From Chalciporus piperatus (lineage: Eukaryota; Basidiomycota; Agaricomycetes; Boletales; Boletaceae), in contig JBBPTG010000060.1 in assembly GCA_038093975.1 (NCBI GenBank), positions 83,331 to 147,330 on the forward strand: DNA of 64,000 bases, written 5' to 3'. Shown piece by piece: positions 49,552 to 60,628 of this stretch; the stretch's first letter is position 1; each line of letters opens with the position of its first letter. A program made the translations under genes and the position numbers. A model generated the notes under the pieces. It worked only from the letters and a program-made list of their open reading frames with translations. It did no database searches and was not told the origin of the DNA.

Positions 49552-50311
49552 CGTAGGGAACGCATATTCCCTACGCTTGCAGCCGGTGTTCTACCCCCAT
49601 TTCCCATTCTCAACATTCCTCGACGTCTTTCCTTCCTTTCCGTTTATGTCCCAACCTCTTCCGCCGCACTTACAGCTTTCCGTCCCTATCACGTTCCGTT
49701 CCCGTCGTTCCGTGGTAAACGGAAACCACGGATCGTTTGTTTTCTTCACAGGTATCGTCCTCCGTGTCCCCGGAAACCGTTGTCCAGGTATGATATGATT
49801 CGCTGGTAAGCTTCCTTTCCATTCCATGTCCTCTAACCTTGCTATGCGTCCTTACTGTCGCACTTTCCTTACTTTTACTCATCCTTTTCGCCTTGTCATC
49901 TATCCTGTCTATACTTAGTCCAGTACTGTCACTTAGCGTTCTGTCGCTATCAGAGTCTCGGGTATGCCCGGACTATAAAAGACTGTACTTTGCTTATTTT
50001 GAATCGACCTTTCTTTTCTCCACGCGACAACCTCTCTCTCTAAAACTCCGGAATCTTCGTCAACACTTTCCGTCCGTTCTTACCTTCGTTCCACTAGTCC
50101 TAACAGCAAGGAAGTGGTCCGGAACATCCGTTTGTTCGTACGGAACATCATTTTCCAGTTCTTCAACGGTTTGGTACGCCGGAAACGAGTCCTTTTGCTT
50201 GTCTTCATTCCCTGGAATCCCTTTAGGGTCGAACTTATCGTACCCTTCTTTATCTTTTGCTACTAACCTTCTCGGGATTTCTATTCCTACAGAGGGATTA
50301 GCTTTCTTACA
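49552..50311 (+). repeat. 3' LTR
   Basis: Near-identical to the 5' LTR, with one single-base indel (CCTTTTGC against CCTTTGC) and scattered substitutions. It begins CGTAGGG where the 5' LTR has TGTAGGG. Confidence 0.93.
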
Positions 50312-51145
50312 CCGGTAGTGGATTGTGTGCTTAGAATCAGGGTCTGAACGATACCAAAGGTCGCGTGTGGTCCATTTGGCTCTGGGAGGGATGGAGTCTA
50401 CTTTTTGATGGAGTGAACGGGTATTGTGATAGGAGAGGCCCAAGCTCTCCACTATCTATGGGAGATGTCACAAATCAGAGAAAAGAAGTCAAGGTTAGCA
50501 ACTCACCGTCGGAATGGCAAGGAGTCGATCCAAGGACTTATGTCCTATGCCTTCCTGGATCGCCCATCGAGCTACTCTCCAATCCAGCTCAGACGCAAAG
50601 GGGGCAAACTTGGCAATCTCCTGGTCCTGGTTCTCGTCGTTCATTACCGCATCCCCTTCGATATCCTCACCTCTGAATAGCTGGCACCATTTCTGATGCA
50701 GAGTTCGGTCCATGCGGATGACTTGACCAGCATTTGGAAATGGGTCTTCTTCTACCCGCTCATCGTATTCATTCTCCCGTACCGGAGAAATGGGAGTCGA
50801 GGGGCCAGGCTCACCAGCGAAGGCCTCTGGCTCCAAGGGCACTAGGTCGTATAGGCGCTCTTGAAACTCCTGAGCCAAGTCAACGGGGGCCACCTCTGGC
50901 AATTCTGAGTCTTGAGGGTTCCTTTGGGACAGCATCTCTGGAGCTTCTCTTTCGGCGGTCTCCAATTCTAGGTCCTGCAGAGTACCTGCCGACGTAAGTT
51001 CTCTCCGTTTCCCCTTGTTGTACTCCCGACAGCCCCGCGCCGAGCTCATGTGGGCCAGCAAACCCTGAGCGGTCTTTAATCTTTTAAGACAGACGGGGCA
51101 CGCTAGAGGGTCGTCGATGTTAAGGCTCTGAAGGATGGCTTGCAT
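50312..51145 (-). pseudogene. Plavaka-like transposase, N-terminal fragment
   Basis: Exon 51145-50507, a 51-nt intron (GTGAGT...CATAG), then 50455-50312, where the Gypsy LTR begins. The start is MQAILQSLNIDDPL with a C2H2-type finger (CPVCLKRLKTAQGLLAHMSS). An acidic linker follows, then FAPFASELDWRVARWAIQEG and LGLSYHNTRSLHQKVDSIPP, the conserved N-terminal part of the Plavaka-type transposase proteins of Agaricomycetes. Everything after KHTIHYR, including the catalytic region, is missing. The sequence on the far side of the LTR element is not its continuation. Confidence 0.75.
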
Positions 51146-51459
51146 CTTGGCTGCAATGGGAAAGCGCTCGGTGCGAAGGGCTCAAACAATTGGTAGATTG
51201 CACAGTGCAAGGGTACTAGTAGATAGGCTGTGTAAATCCAGGTAGCAGAAACAAGTCCGGCTGAGGGGCAGAGAGAAAAACAGCGACCAAACAGAACCAA
51301 AGCAAGACCAGCGAAGCAGGACAAGTTAGGGCGCAAGGAACGACAAAAGCATAAGTACAGAGCGGCGATAACGAACAAAGGCTGAAAGAAAAGCATAGGT
51401 GAAAGAAAAGACTTGTATCATCAAGACCGATGTCGCTTCCTGGCATGGTATCCTTGCAC
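51146..51459. other. Short intergenic stretch
   Basis: 314 bp between the FunK1-like stop and the Plavaka-like start. A/G-rich on the plus strand, with AAAGA and GACAAG words. No gene seen. Confidence 0.4.
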
Positions 51460-54367
51460 CTACGGCTTCTTAATTACTCTGCGAGGCAGATCGCGAATGG
51501 GGAGATTGGACGCGCTCGCCTTGGTAGAGCGTCCGGGTCGATATTCCTCATCCTCATCCTCATCCTCAACCACCTCGGGAGAATCCGCACCTCTCTGCTG
51601 TCCCTTTGCGCGCAGCGCGTCTTCTTCTGTCGCAAGGGATTCTTTCTCCGAGCCTTGAACTTCAGAATGTGGGCGTTTGCTGGCAGGGCCGGAAGCCGAT
51701 GTAGCGCCAACGAGTTTTCTCTTGCTGGAGGACATTCTAGTCTGCGTCGGCTGATTAGTAGCCTTATGTTGAGTAACCGACAAGAGCTTGAGCGACGGGG
51801 AAAATGCGCGGGCCGTTTGTTGTTGTTCCAAGAGAAGCGGAGTTGACAGTAGACCCTCCCCATCCTTCGCCTGTTGGCGAAAGCGCTGTTTAGCCTCCAG
51901 GAACTCTTTTTCTGTCACGCGATCATCGGTCCAATGGTCCTGAATGCCATCCCGCATTTCTTTCAAGATGTCGATGAAGATTTGGTGAGTTATGGTCCTT
52001 GGAGGAACATGTATTAAGGGGTTTTGAGGGTCGGGAACCCAGTGGAAGTGCTTCCTTAATTTTTCCATACCCTGGGCGAAGACTTGGCCAGCTGGGTTTA
52101 ATCTCCAATATGGCGCCATGCATTCGTTGAGCAGGACGTCCCCGATGGTGGTTGACTTCTCATTGAAGACGGAAGCATGATCGACATGAGAATGAAGGCC
52201 TGGGGTCGCCCATGCTGTAACAGCTCGCTCCCTGGAGGCTGTGAATTGAGATGGGCCAGGCAAAGGTTTGCGGGAGGACCCCGGGGCACCAGAAGGGCCG
52301 CCAGCAGTGTCCTGCCATTTTCGACGATTGCCGAATGGTCCGATGGTGTTGACGCTGACGATCCACATCAACCAAAATATTGATTCTAAATCGTGGGCAG
52401 CAGAGTGGGGTATAAAACCCTGCTGTCCCTCAGGAGACAATAGCTCAGCTGCAATGAAGGGAAAGGTTCCCTATTGAAACGGAGTAGTTGAATCAACAGT
52501 GAATTCCTACAGTTCAATATAAGTGACTCACGGTGACAGTCCCGGGCATCCGACGGTTAGCGTTATCTTCAAAGTCCTCTGCCATCCCCCAATCGGCGAG
52601 GGCAGCAGGGCGCTTGGGGTATTGTTTGGGGTTGACTGGGAATGGAACGACGACATTCTCCTCAAGCTCTGGGTCGTCGACACATATGATGGCATTCGGT
52701 TCGCTGATATCAGCGTGGAAGATCCGCTTCAGAGTGCCATTGAAATGACCTATGACAAACTGTGAGCAGCGATGTTTCAAATCAAACGTTCCAGACTCAC
52801 CAACAACGAGGCACATCATGAAATTCACGAATTCTCGTCGACAAGAAAACCACATGATTGATACTCCACAAGTCTCCATCAAAACACGAACTTGGTCCCG
52901 GGGGATGTAACTCATGTCCTCGAGGGGCCTCTCCCCGCCGGAAAATTTCGTAGCGAGGTTTGCAGTGGCTTGGGGAATAAGTTGGCAGCAAACGACCTTG
53001 ACGATGCCAGGGAGGTAGACAGAAGAATCCCAGACGGTTCCTCGAACGGGTCGTTGCTTGTTCAAGTCGAAGATGGAGTAAAGGTCTTCTTCGCCAAAAA
53101 TGGCCCGTAGCCTGGTGGACTCCTCCGGCCATACTGGCTGGCGAGTTGTAAGAGCCCCGTGAATGTCAACATCGTTGGGGCCTCCAGTGGGCAACCACGT
53201 GTCTTTGAAGGCGTAGGGGATACCCTGCTGATCGCGGCATAGTGGTACTCTGGTTCCCCGTCCTCGGAGCGTGGGGCAGCGATAGTAGGACCTCCCTGAG
53301 AAGGTGTATTGGATGTCAAAAAAAGAGAGCTGGTATCGGCGTAAGTGATCGAGGGTGTATCCTTGGTCGAAGCCAAGGTCTGGTTGATCGGAGCCAGCCA
53401 CCATGGCAAGGACGACCTGGATCAAGCGGAGATTGTCCTGGTCAATGTTCAGAGGCTGGGAATAGAATGTGGCATCGCGGATGACGGCGACCACCACTAG
53501 CTGACGTCCTGCCAGCAAAGCGCCGAGAAAGTAATTCCGTGGAATCTGGCAGGCGGTGACAAATCCAGCTACTTGGCGCAACTGGGAGCAGGCTGCTTGG
53601 ATGTTACGGTCATTGAAGGTTTCTTTGACCTCGATGTAGGTCATGACAGAGCCGAAGGCGAGGTTCTTTGTTTTGCTGAAGATTCTAGGAACGAGAATGA
53701 TGTCGGGCTTGCGACTTTGTTCCATCAATTTGTCTTCGTGCGCAAGCCAGGTGTAGTTGTTATAAGCGGATTTTGCAATTGCTGAGCCTAGTCTCGATGC
53801 TGCCAAAGAAGATATCTAGACGCGCGAATATTAGCTAAGGTAGGGGATATCTGAGTTGGCGATACGTGCCCGCTCGAAGATCGTCACCCAATTGCGTTCT
53901 GCCGTGGCACGCGGATTCTTGGACTCCGAAGAAGGGGTGTAAGGGGGAGGAGCTTCCCTATCCAGAGGGGCCGGCGGAGGTACGGAGACAGATGAGTAAA
54001 GATCACTTGCTGCACCTTCTTGCCACTTTCCCGTCGGGCACAAAAGCCCCTCCTCCATAAGCGACTCCTTGATTCCTGCCAAGTAAGTGTTCATTCTTGG
54101 GGTATCGCTGAAGAAATCAGAGTCGGAGAAGAAAGCGCCAAGCGGGAGGTGGTAGTTTGTGCACTCTTGCTCCACCTCTGCGCGGGTGAATGGATTCATA
54201 ACGCTGCAGGAGAGTTGGAGTGGCCCAGCTTCCAGTGGGGCCAGAAAAGAACTGGCCTGAATGTTTATAAAGACAAAATAAATTAGTCCATAAGCCAGAA
54301 TTGGCCCTGAGTCGTTACTTGCGTTGAATCCGAGGGGGCGGTGGGCTGATTCAGAAGTTTGCGCCAT
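51460..54367 (-). CDS. FunK1-type protein kinase, 909 aa
   Basis: Four exons on minus: 54367-53866, 53799-52801, 52749-52532 and 52470-51460. Introns are 66, 51 and 61 nt, and 2730 nt close exactly. The start is MAQTSESAHRPLGF. The kinase region has SKPDIILVPR-like and VKETFNDR elements, GHFNGTLKRIFHADISEPN as catalytic loop, AALADWGMAEDFE as the Mg2+-binding loop, and HSAAHDLESIFWLMW, the FunK1 signature. FunK1 kinases are a lineage expanded in Agaricomycetes. Two departures: HRD is HAD (the Arg is gone, the Asp kept) and DFG is DWG. The C-terminal 100 residues are Ser/Lys/Glu-rich with basic patches (SSKRKL, RRVIKK) suggesting nuclear location. Overall intact. Confidence 0.85.
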
Positions 54368-54890
54368 TATCTTCCCTGAAACTCCGCTTTTCCCACAGGC
54401 GGGAACAGGTCAGAGTGGGTCGCAAGCCGCTACCAGTCTAGAAGAAAGAGCTCACCTGGCCAAGTACGATTCAACTGAGAACTGCCAGTGGGGGGATTTT
54501 ACTTCAAGTTGAGTACAAGAGCAAAGGGTCAAAACCGCTCTCCCATCAGAAACACAGGGCCCCACAAACAGCCTCGGGTGCAAATGGAAATCCTGAACAG
54601 GTAAGTACGACGGCTGAAACACATGCTACACGTTTAGGGATTGAGATAATCGCACAGGCTGCATGGGGGCGCTGCTTACCTGCCAGACTTGAAGCTTGCA
54701 GGTATTTTCTCAGGAACTCCAAGCGAGTTTACTTCGCTGTGAGTTACCAAATAAGGAGATTGCGAAAGTTTCGCAATCTCCTTATTTGGTAACTCGCTGA
54801 AAAAGTTGAACGAGCGAGCGAAAGAACGAAGTGCCGCAACTTGCCGAAGCGGGGCCGATTGTTTATTTTTACCAGTTACCATCAACGCCC
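54368..54890. other. Divergent spacer containing a perfect palindrome
   Basis: Between the 5' end of the FunK1-like gene (-) and the 5' end of the TET/JBP-like gene (+). It contains the 55-bp palindrome annotated separately and otherwise nothing recognised. It probably holds both promoters. Confidence 0.5.
54741..54795. repeat. Perfect 55-bp palindrome
   Basis: Arms of 27 bp (left arm GAGTTACCAAATAAGGAGAT and TGCGAAA) around a single central G at 54768; the right arm is the exact reverse complement. No mismatch was found. Confidence 0.95.
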
Positions 54891-56912
54891 ATGCCCACGT
54901 GTAAGCTGTCAGCGGCTGAGGTCAGCCTTCTTCTCGCTGGCTTGCGGGCACTGCCGCCCTCCTCAGACTCTCTTCGGATGCAAACGCGATTCCAAAGAAT
55001 CGAGACGCGCCTCCAAAGAACCGAAACGAGCCCCCCAAACCCGGAGATTCCAGCAGGCGAGTTGTTGTTAAATTTCTTGACAGCAATCCCAGTTGACCAG
55101 GGCGATCGCGTGCAGCGCCGCCCCATTCTACAGCTCCCTCACAGATTGGCAACGGCCAGAATCCTGCCACCGGAGCTGATTCGGAGAAAACTCAAATACA
55201 GGCGCCTCAGGGTCCAGGGCCATTGACAATAGGGCCCCAGATACCCTGCAATAGTATGGAAGATCCCACAGGCAGGCCCGATCAGCGCGAACAAGCTGGC
55301 CTCCATCGACCTCCCTGCCCCCGAAATGGCGTCGTATTGCAGGCCCGGCCTGAATGGCAGATAGTCCAATATGGGGGGCGCTGTCCCAATGGCCGCGCTC
55401 ACACTCTCTTGGCGCAACTTGCCGTGCCAAGTTTCGACTCTGCTACCCATAACCCCCGCGCATGGTTAGCATCCGTTCGCGATGCCATGGCCGACTCTGG
55501 TCTTTTAACTCAGGGAAACACTCGGGACCTCAGCAATATCATCCTCCGGTGTAATCTCCTCCACGGGAAGGAGGTGGGATTAAGTTTCGTCAATATGTTG
55601 TCAATGATCCAGTTGGCTTTTAAATGCCAAAGGTAAGTGTTGGCCTTGCGCTCGGATGGCTGCTTGCTGAATGCTGGTTGATCAACTGATTACTGGAATC
55701 TACAGTTTGCAGAAGGGGAATCAGAATACCCTGGATGACATTCACGCCGCTCATGTGGCGCACCTGCCAAATCCTCCACTTGCACGCACTTTCGGCGAAT
55801 GGGTATCCTTTGGCAAGAAGTTTGCCCGGTTTGTGGGTGGCGGATCGATATACTTGCTAATTATCATTGCGGGCTTGGCTCTCAGATGGGATGTAGCCAA
55901 GGTACCTCAAGAGGCTGCTTTCGCTGTGGGAGAGCTGTTGAGAAGGCCTGAACGTGCACAGGAAGGTAAGCGTACTTTTCCCCAAGTATGACTTGCTGGC
56001 TGAATTGATACTGTGACTAGCTCACCATCGCTTAATTGGCGGCATAATATCCACCATTGCCACAATGCGGCAAGAGCTTCCCTTACGCCTCGAGGTCGAG
56101 GGGTTTCGATCTATCAATTGCACCGACTTGGGAGCATCGGATCAGCTCTTTGAGCAGTTGAAAATGAGGTGAGGTTACCTTTCTACCAGAGAGCTGCCGG
56201 ATTAAACGGCCTCTAGGGCATTCAAGTATCCGGCTCGTAGTTGGTCTGCATGGGCCCCGTGTTCAAGCCCCATAGACCTTCCTGAAAGTCCGTCGTTGAC
56301 CATTGGATGCTCCCTGCCCACCTCCCTCAATGCCGCTTTCGCGTCACCATCGAGTTCTAGCCCAGCCCCAGCCCCAGCCCCAGCCCCAGCCCCAGTCGCA
56401 CCGCACCCCTCCCTCCAGTTTCACGTGGAAAAAATCTATGCTGCCTATGACCGCGAAGCGCCAGCCAACAAACAGAACCCGTGCAATGGCACAACTGGTG
56501 GACTGATGCAAATACGACACAGTTGAAGATTCATTTACCTGCCGAGTACAGAGCAATGGTCGAAGTGGTGGAGAGTCTGCCAGGCCAACCAGGAACCTTA
56601 GTCAAACCGTTCGTGTCGTTTGTTCTCAACATTAACGTTTGCACCCAGGGACATCGGGACATTGGCGACAAGGGCATCTGTCTAGTGTTGGCTATAGGCA
56701 AGTTTCAGGGAGGGGCTTTGGTGCTTAGAGAGCCTGGTCTGGTCATTGAGCTAGGGAATGGGGACTTCGCCGCATTTCAATCCGACTTTTCCACGCATTT
56801 CAATCTTCATTACCGAGGCCAGCGCGCATCGTTTGTCCTGCAGTGCGATAGGGCGTTCAATCGTTGGCAGGCTGGGGAGAACGGTTGGAGCGACAACAAT
56901 TTTTTCCATTAG
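54891..56912 (+). pseudogene. TET/JBP-like 2OG-Fe(II) dioxygenase, one frameshift
   Basis: Probable exons: 54891-55091, 55145-55632, 55706-55965, 56021-56168 and 56217-56912. Phases agree except for one frame change at about 56495. Upstream regions include an N-terminal helical segment (MPTCKLSAAEVSLLLAGL), a conserved-looking GEWVSFGKKFARFVGGG block and a CCAGCC microsatellite coding (PA)n at 56362-56396. The catalytic core reads IHLPAEYRAMVEVVESLPG, NINVCTQGHRDIGDKG (iron ligands H and D), FSTHFNLHYRGQRASFVL (distal His, and Arg for 2-oxoglutarate). This is the fungal family that Iyer and colleagues linked to KDZ transposons and that may oxidise 5-methylcytosine. CNGTT leads into WWTDANTT only after a one-base shift, so this copy is probably disrupted unless the base is a sequencing error. 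The first donor (GTTGAC) is weak. Confidence 0.78.
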
Positions 56913-57189
56913 ACTACTGTAGGCTTCCTTGCTCGTCATCCCTAATTGTAAATCTACTATACTGATAATGGCACGCCTTGGGTATTGGCGCAGATAGGTC
57001 CGATGAATTCGGATTAGGGCGACGATCGAGAAGGCGGATTGAGGCGACGATCGAGAACGGGGAGGATCCTCCGATCGCCCACGAACCGCGAGTCCAAACT
57101 CTACAAAGCCCAAGGTAGGCGGGTTTTTTTTCTCTTCCATTCCTCCATCCGCAACTACTATCGTCCTCCACTCCGCCGCCAGAATATTC

Positions 57190-58941
57190 ATGCCTCTCAC
57201 TACTCGACGGGGGGAAAAGGCCAGCTGCCAACCCAGTTCCGCCCATCCCTCGGACAAACAAAAAGAAAGGCCAGTCGGCCTCTAAAGAGGCCAATTCAAC
57301 GCTCACCGCAGCTGAGGCCAAAATGCTCAAGGAGCTAGAGGCTAAGAGAAAGGCGGCAGAGGCTGCCAAGGCAGAGGCGGAGAAACAAGGTAGGTCTTGA
57401 TATTTTATGTTCAAACTGCTAACTACAACGGTAATTAATGCCCTCAGCAAGTCGAAAACGGACGGCAGCCTTTCTTGCTCTTGAGGAGGAAGATGGAGAG
57501 GGAGGGAATGCCACCGAGCCCGACGATGAAGAGCCTCCCCCATCCACTCAGCCGCGTACCAAGAGACTGCGGCGCGAAGGTGCCGTATCCTCTCTCGACG
57601 ACCTTTGGGACGAGCCAGAGGAGAACAACAATGAGGGAGAACCAGATGAAACGCTGGGGGCGTCCCAAGGTGAGGGCCAGGAGGAGCAGGAACAAGGCGA
57701 GATAGAGGGTGGCGAAGATAATGTTACGGGCAATGAGGTATTTTTCTTTGATCCTATCTATCCAACGCTAATATTACTATCTAAATTATGCAGATCGAAG
57801 TCGGGCCTAAGCAAGATGAAGAAAAAAAGAAAATCCCCGCATCTGACTCAACCAGCAAGCGGCAGGGAGGCAAGGTCACGCTGTCTGCCTTCTCCACACC
57901 CCGATCTGCACGTATTGCCAAGCATGGACATTTGATGGTACACCAATATATCTCGCTCACCAATGCCTTCCCTCTTCCTGTGGAAAAAGAAGAGCTCTGT
58001 TGGAAGAGCCTGGTCGACGTTGGCAAGAATAACAAGGCTCTCCGCACCTTCCTTGATGGCCTAGAAGATGAAAACAGGAAAAAGGACCTTATTGACTACG
58101 TAAGTAACACAGTCTTTACATATCTCATACTCACCAATTCCGATTGTAGGCCTGGGGTGGGGTCACCCAGCTGCGAGGGGAGCTGATTGCCAAGGCTCGC
58201 CTAGCTGTTCCTCACGCATATGGTCTGCCCGGAGGACTCAAGGGAGACAACCTGGTCTCCGCAGTCAGGTGGTTGGTGGATGGAAGGAAGATGCTGCACA
58301 GCGGCATTGACCTCAAGGTAAGTACCCATTTCACCTCCAGCATACTATCATCACTGAACTCCTGCATAGGAACGTACCTGCGATGAGGATGGGCCTTGGG
58401 CCCATCCCATCCTCGCACAACTCATCAAGGCACAATGGTGGGGCCAGAGAGGAGAGGGAACAAGGTTGGGAAACTTACCCTCCAACCCGTACCTTGATGC
58501 TCCCATCGGCCAACTAGCCCTGGTGGCAACAGCGGTAAGTTCAATCTCTACTAGTATGACCCTTTACTTGCTGACACTCTCTTCTTTCAACCTCAGATCA
58601 ACTGCGTCCTCACCGGCTTAGGTACTGGCACCGCCCCGGAGTTCAACGACTCGCTTTTCAGATCCAAGTCAGATTTTTGTTCTCACCGCCACCGCCGCTC
58701 ATTTTTTTAAATAGATTCCAGGACTACATCAAAATGCTCAAGGTCTTCGAGGAAAAGTCGCCCACATACCTCAAGATGATTCAGAGGCGGATTCAAGAGG
58801 ACACTGGGTATGTTTTGCTACATTTTGCATTCACATGTCTGACACATCTTTATTTCTAGCGTTCAGGCTGTGGCCTCTTCCACGTATTCATTTGATTTTG
58901 CTAATCTAGAAGCCAAGGCGAAGCCTGCTTTAGCTAGTTAG
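57190..58941 (+). pseudogene. DUF6532 protein gene, frameshift near the 5' end
   Basis: Eight exons: 57190-57389, 57448-57737, 57794-58099, 58150-58317, 58370-58534, 58597-58667, 58715-58807 and 58860-58941, all with GT-AG introns. The ATG at 57190 gives MPLTTRRGEK, a usual start for the family, but the rest (ANPVPPIPRTNKKKG, a Lys/Ala/Glu helix) reads in another frame. The shift falls in the run GGGGGGAAAAGG near 57209-57220. Downstream are KHGHLMVHQYISLTNAFPLP, ARLAVPHAYGLPGG, HPILAQLIKAQWWG and the LALVATAINCVL end of DUF6532. The function is unknown; mushroom genomes carry many copies. A homopolymer sequencing error would restore an intact gene. Confidence 0.72.
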
Positions 58942-59375
58942 ATTCTTAGCACCAAACATATCGTGATTGCCCCCGTTCCCCCTTCTCATTTGTCTCCACA
59001 TTTTTTTTTCATGAAATATATTGATTGTTTTATCTATTTATCATTGAGCGACCATGAGCGTACCAAGAGTGAAAAATGGCATCAAAAGGAAAAGTCCCAA
59101 AATAATTTTGACTTTTCCATGTAGTGCCATTTGTGCACATGTAGCAATCTATTGCCACGGTAAAGTAGGCCTGCTTAGAGGCTTGTTATATGTGCTATAT
59201 GGTGCTATATGGCACTATATGATGCTATATGATGCTATATTAAGGGGGACTTTTGCCTTTGTGCCATAGGGGCCGTAGAGCACCTATAGTGAATTATATC
59301 ATCAAATATCTATATATAGCTACATATGGTGCCAAATGGCATAGGGGATTTTTCCTGATGTGAATCATGTCTCCT
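58942..59375. other. AT-rich intergenic with a 10-bp tandem repeat
   Basis: No gene. It contains five units of a 10-bp repeat (GGTGCTATAT and variants) at 59191-59240 and further CTATATGG words near 59300. Confidence 0.6.
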
Positions 59376-60190
59376 ACAGCAGGCATGGCCCGATAGATTG
59401 AGTGTCAATGGGTAGGGATGGGCTGATGCAATGATGTCCATCTGTAGGGATGGGCCGATGCAACCCGCCTCAGTAGGTAGGGATTGGCCGATGTATAGTT
59501 TGTCGATGTGTAGGGATGGGCCAATATACCTAATGTTGCTAGGTAGGAATGGGCTGATTGTTACGGTTCATTACGGTCATCTCACCTTCACAGACATTCT
59601 TTGGACTTCAACGTTTCATTCCATTCGATCTTATCTAATCTCTCTCATCTTATCTTTCAGACATGTGCTCATTCACTTTCACTCTTCGCACGGTCTCCCC
59701 TTATGGTCATATTCATTCTCACGCACTGCCTTACCTTGACAGTTAATCTCCGTGCTGCGCATGGCTATGCCACAGCCTTTCACCTCATATACTTCATTTC
59801 CGCTATCTCGGCTATGCCTCACAGCCTCCTTATCTCGCTTCTATTCTCATGGGTTCAGGGTAACTCTTTATTTAGTTATAGTACATACAAACATGTACAA
59901 ACACATAGGATAGTATATAAACCCCAAGGAACTGCTGGTAACCCCAGCTTAGTTCACTTGGTCTTTCCCCAAGACTCAACCGTCCTATCTCAGTTGTTCT
60001 CCATTCTCTTCTTCTAAACCGCTTCACTTGGTGATAGTGTAGACCTGATCTCAATACGAGTTTTGGGTCGCTTCACTGATGCAATCAGTGTCAATGTGTA
60101 GGAATGGGCCAATGAGTTGAGCCTCAATGCGTAGGAATGGGCCAATATACCTATTGTCACTAGATAGGAATGGGCCGATGCATTGAGTGT
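59376..60190. repeat. 33-bp-period tandem array, split by a solo LTR
   Basis: The core TAGGRATGGGCYRAT begins at 59413, 59445, 59478, 59511, 59544, then 60099, 60132 and 60165. Spacing is 32-33 bp. Between 59544 and 60099 a solo LTR plus 5-bp duplication (522 bp) is inserted; subtracting it gives 33 again. Between cores the sequence is partly conserved (TGCAAT, CAATGTG). Being a multiple of three, the array is open in more than one frame and would code 11-residue repeats such as YIGPSLHIDKL on minus. Confidence 0.8.
59559..60075 (+). mobile_element. Solo LTR, 517 bp, 5-bp duplication CTGAT
   Basis: Starts TGTTACGG, ends GGTCGCTTCA, and is flanked by CTGAT on both sides (59554-59558 and 60076-60080). 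It contains TATATAAA near 59913. No internal region is present, so it is the product of LTR-LTR recombination. The first 290 bp recur at 38283-38575. Confidence 0.85.
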
Positions 60191-60628
60191 TATGATCACT
60201 CAAAACACAGTGGGGACTTAGGTACACTAGACCTTGCAAAAGACTAGGCTGAGTACTAAAACTTAATGACGGTGAAGTCACAAATGGATTAGACTGGGGT
60301 CTGTGATAAGTACAGGGCTACTTATATACTATTGAGAAGTGCACACAGACCAACAGCCGAATAAGGAAATCACAAAGGAAAAGATAGATAAGGTAAATGG
60401 AACGATGATAAGAAAAGGTACCAGGCACGGATTAGGGTCTAGGCCATGACATCATTGCTGACTCATCTAAGTCTGGACCTTTGTCACGTGACCTGATTAT
60501 GTAATAGTTTACGTAATGCTACAGGGACTACCAGAGCGGATTAAGATGAATCCGGCTTGACCCCTAAGTTGTAGACAAAGTCCAGAGTTCGAATACCGTT
60601 GTAGGCAAAAGTTTGAAAAGTTTTTAAA
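60191..60628. other. Intergenic, no gene seen
   Basis: About 440 bp without a supported feature, between the tandem array and the second MITE. Confidence 0.4.

Larger units (their letters stand above)
39610..50311 (+). mobile_element. Ty3/Gypsy LTR retrotransposon, 10.7 kb
   Basis: Two direct LTRs (39610-40368, 49552-50311) enclose a primer-binding site, gag-protease, reverse transcriptase, RNase H and integrase in Ty3 order, followed by a 2-kb tail with an opposite-strand gene. The sequence CCGG (or CCGGT) flanks both outer ends (39606-39609 and 50312-50315), a likely target duplication. The LTRs differ at about 18 positions by eye (roughly 2-3 percent), so insertion is not very recent. A 688-bp MITE splits the integrase, so this copy cannot be autonomous. 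Confidence 0.95.

Noticed and set aside
52750..52800. Shorter 41-nt intron in the FunK1-like gene ending at the first CACAG
   Set aside because: It breaks the frame; the 51-nt version ending CATAG keeps frame and joins GHFNGTLKR as expected.
59376..60190. CRISPR-like regular repeats
   Set aside because: Eukaryotic context, repeats and spacers both partly conserved, no cas genes; it is a tandem array.
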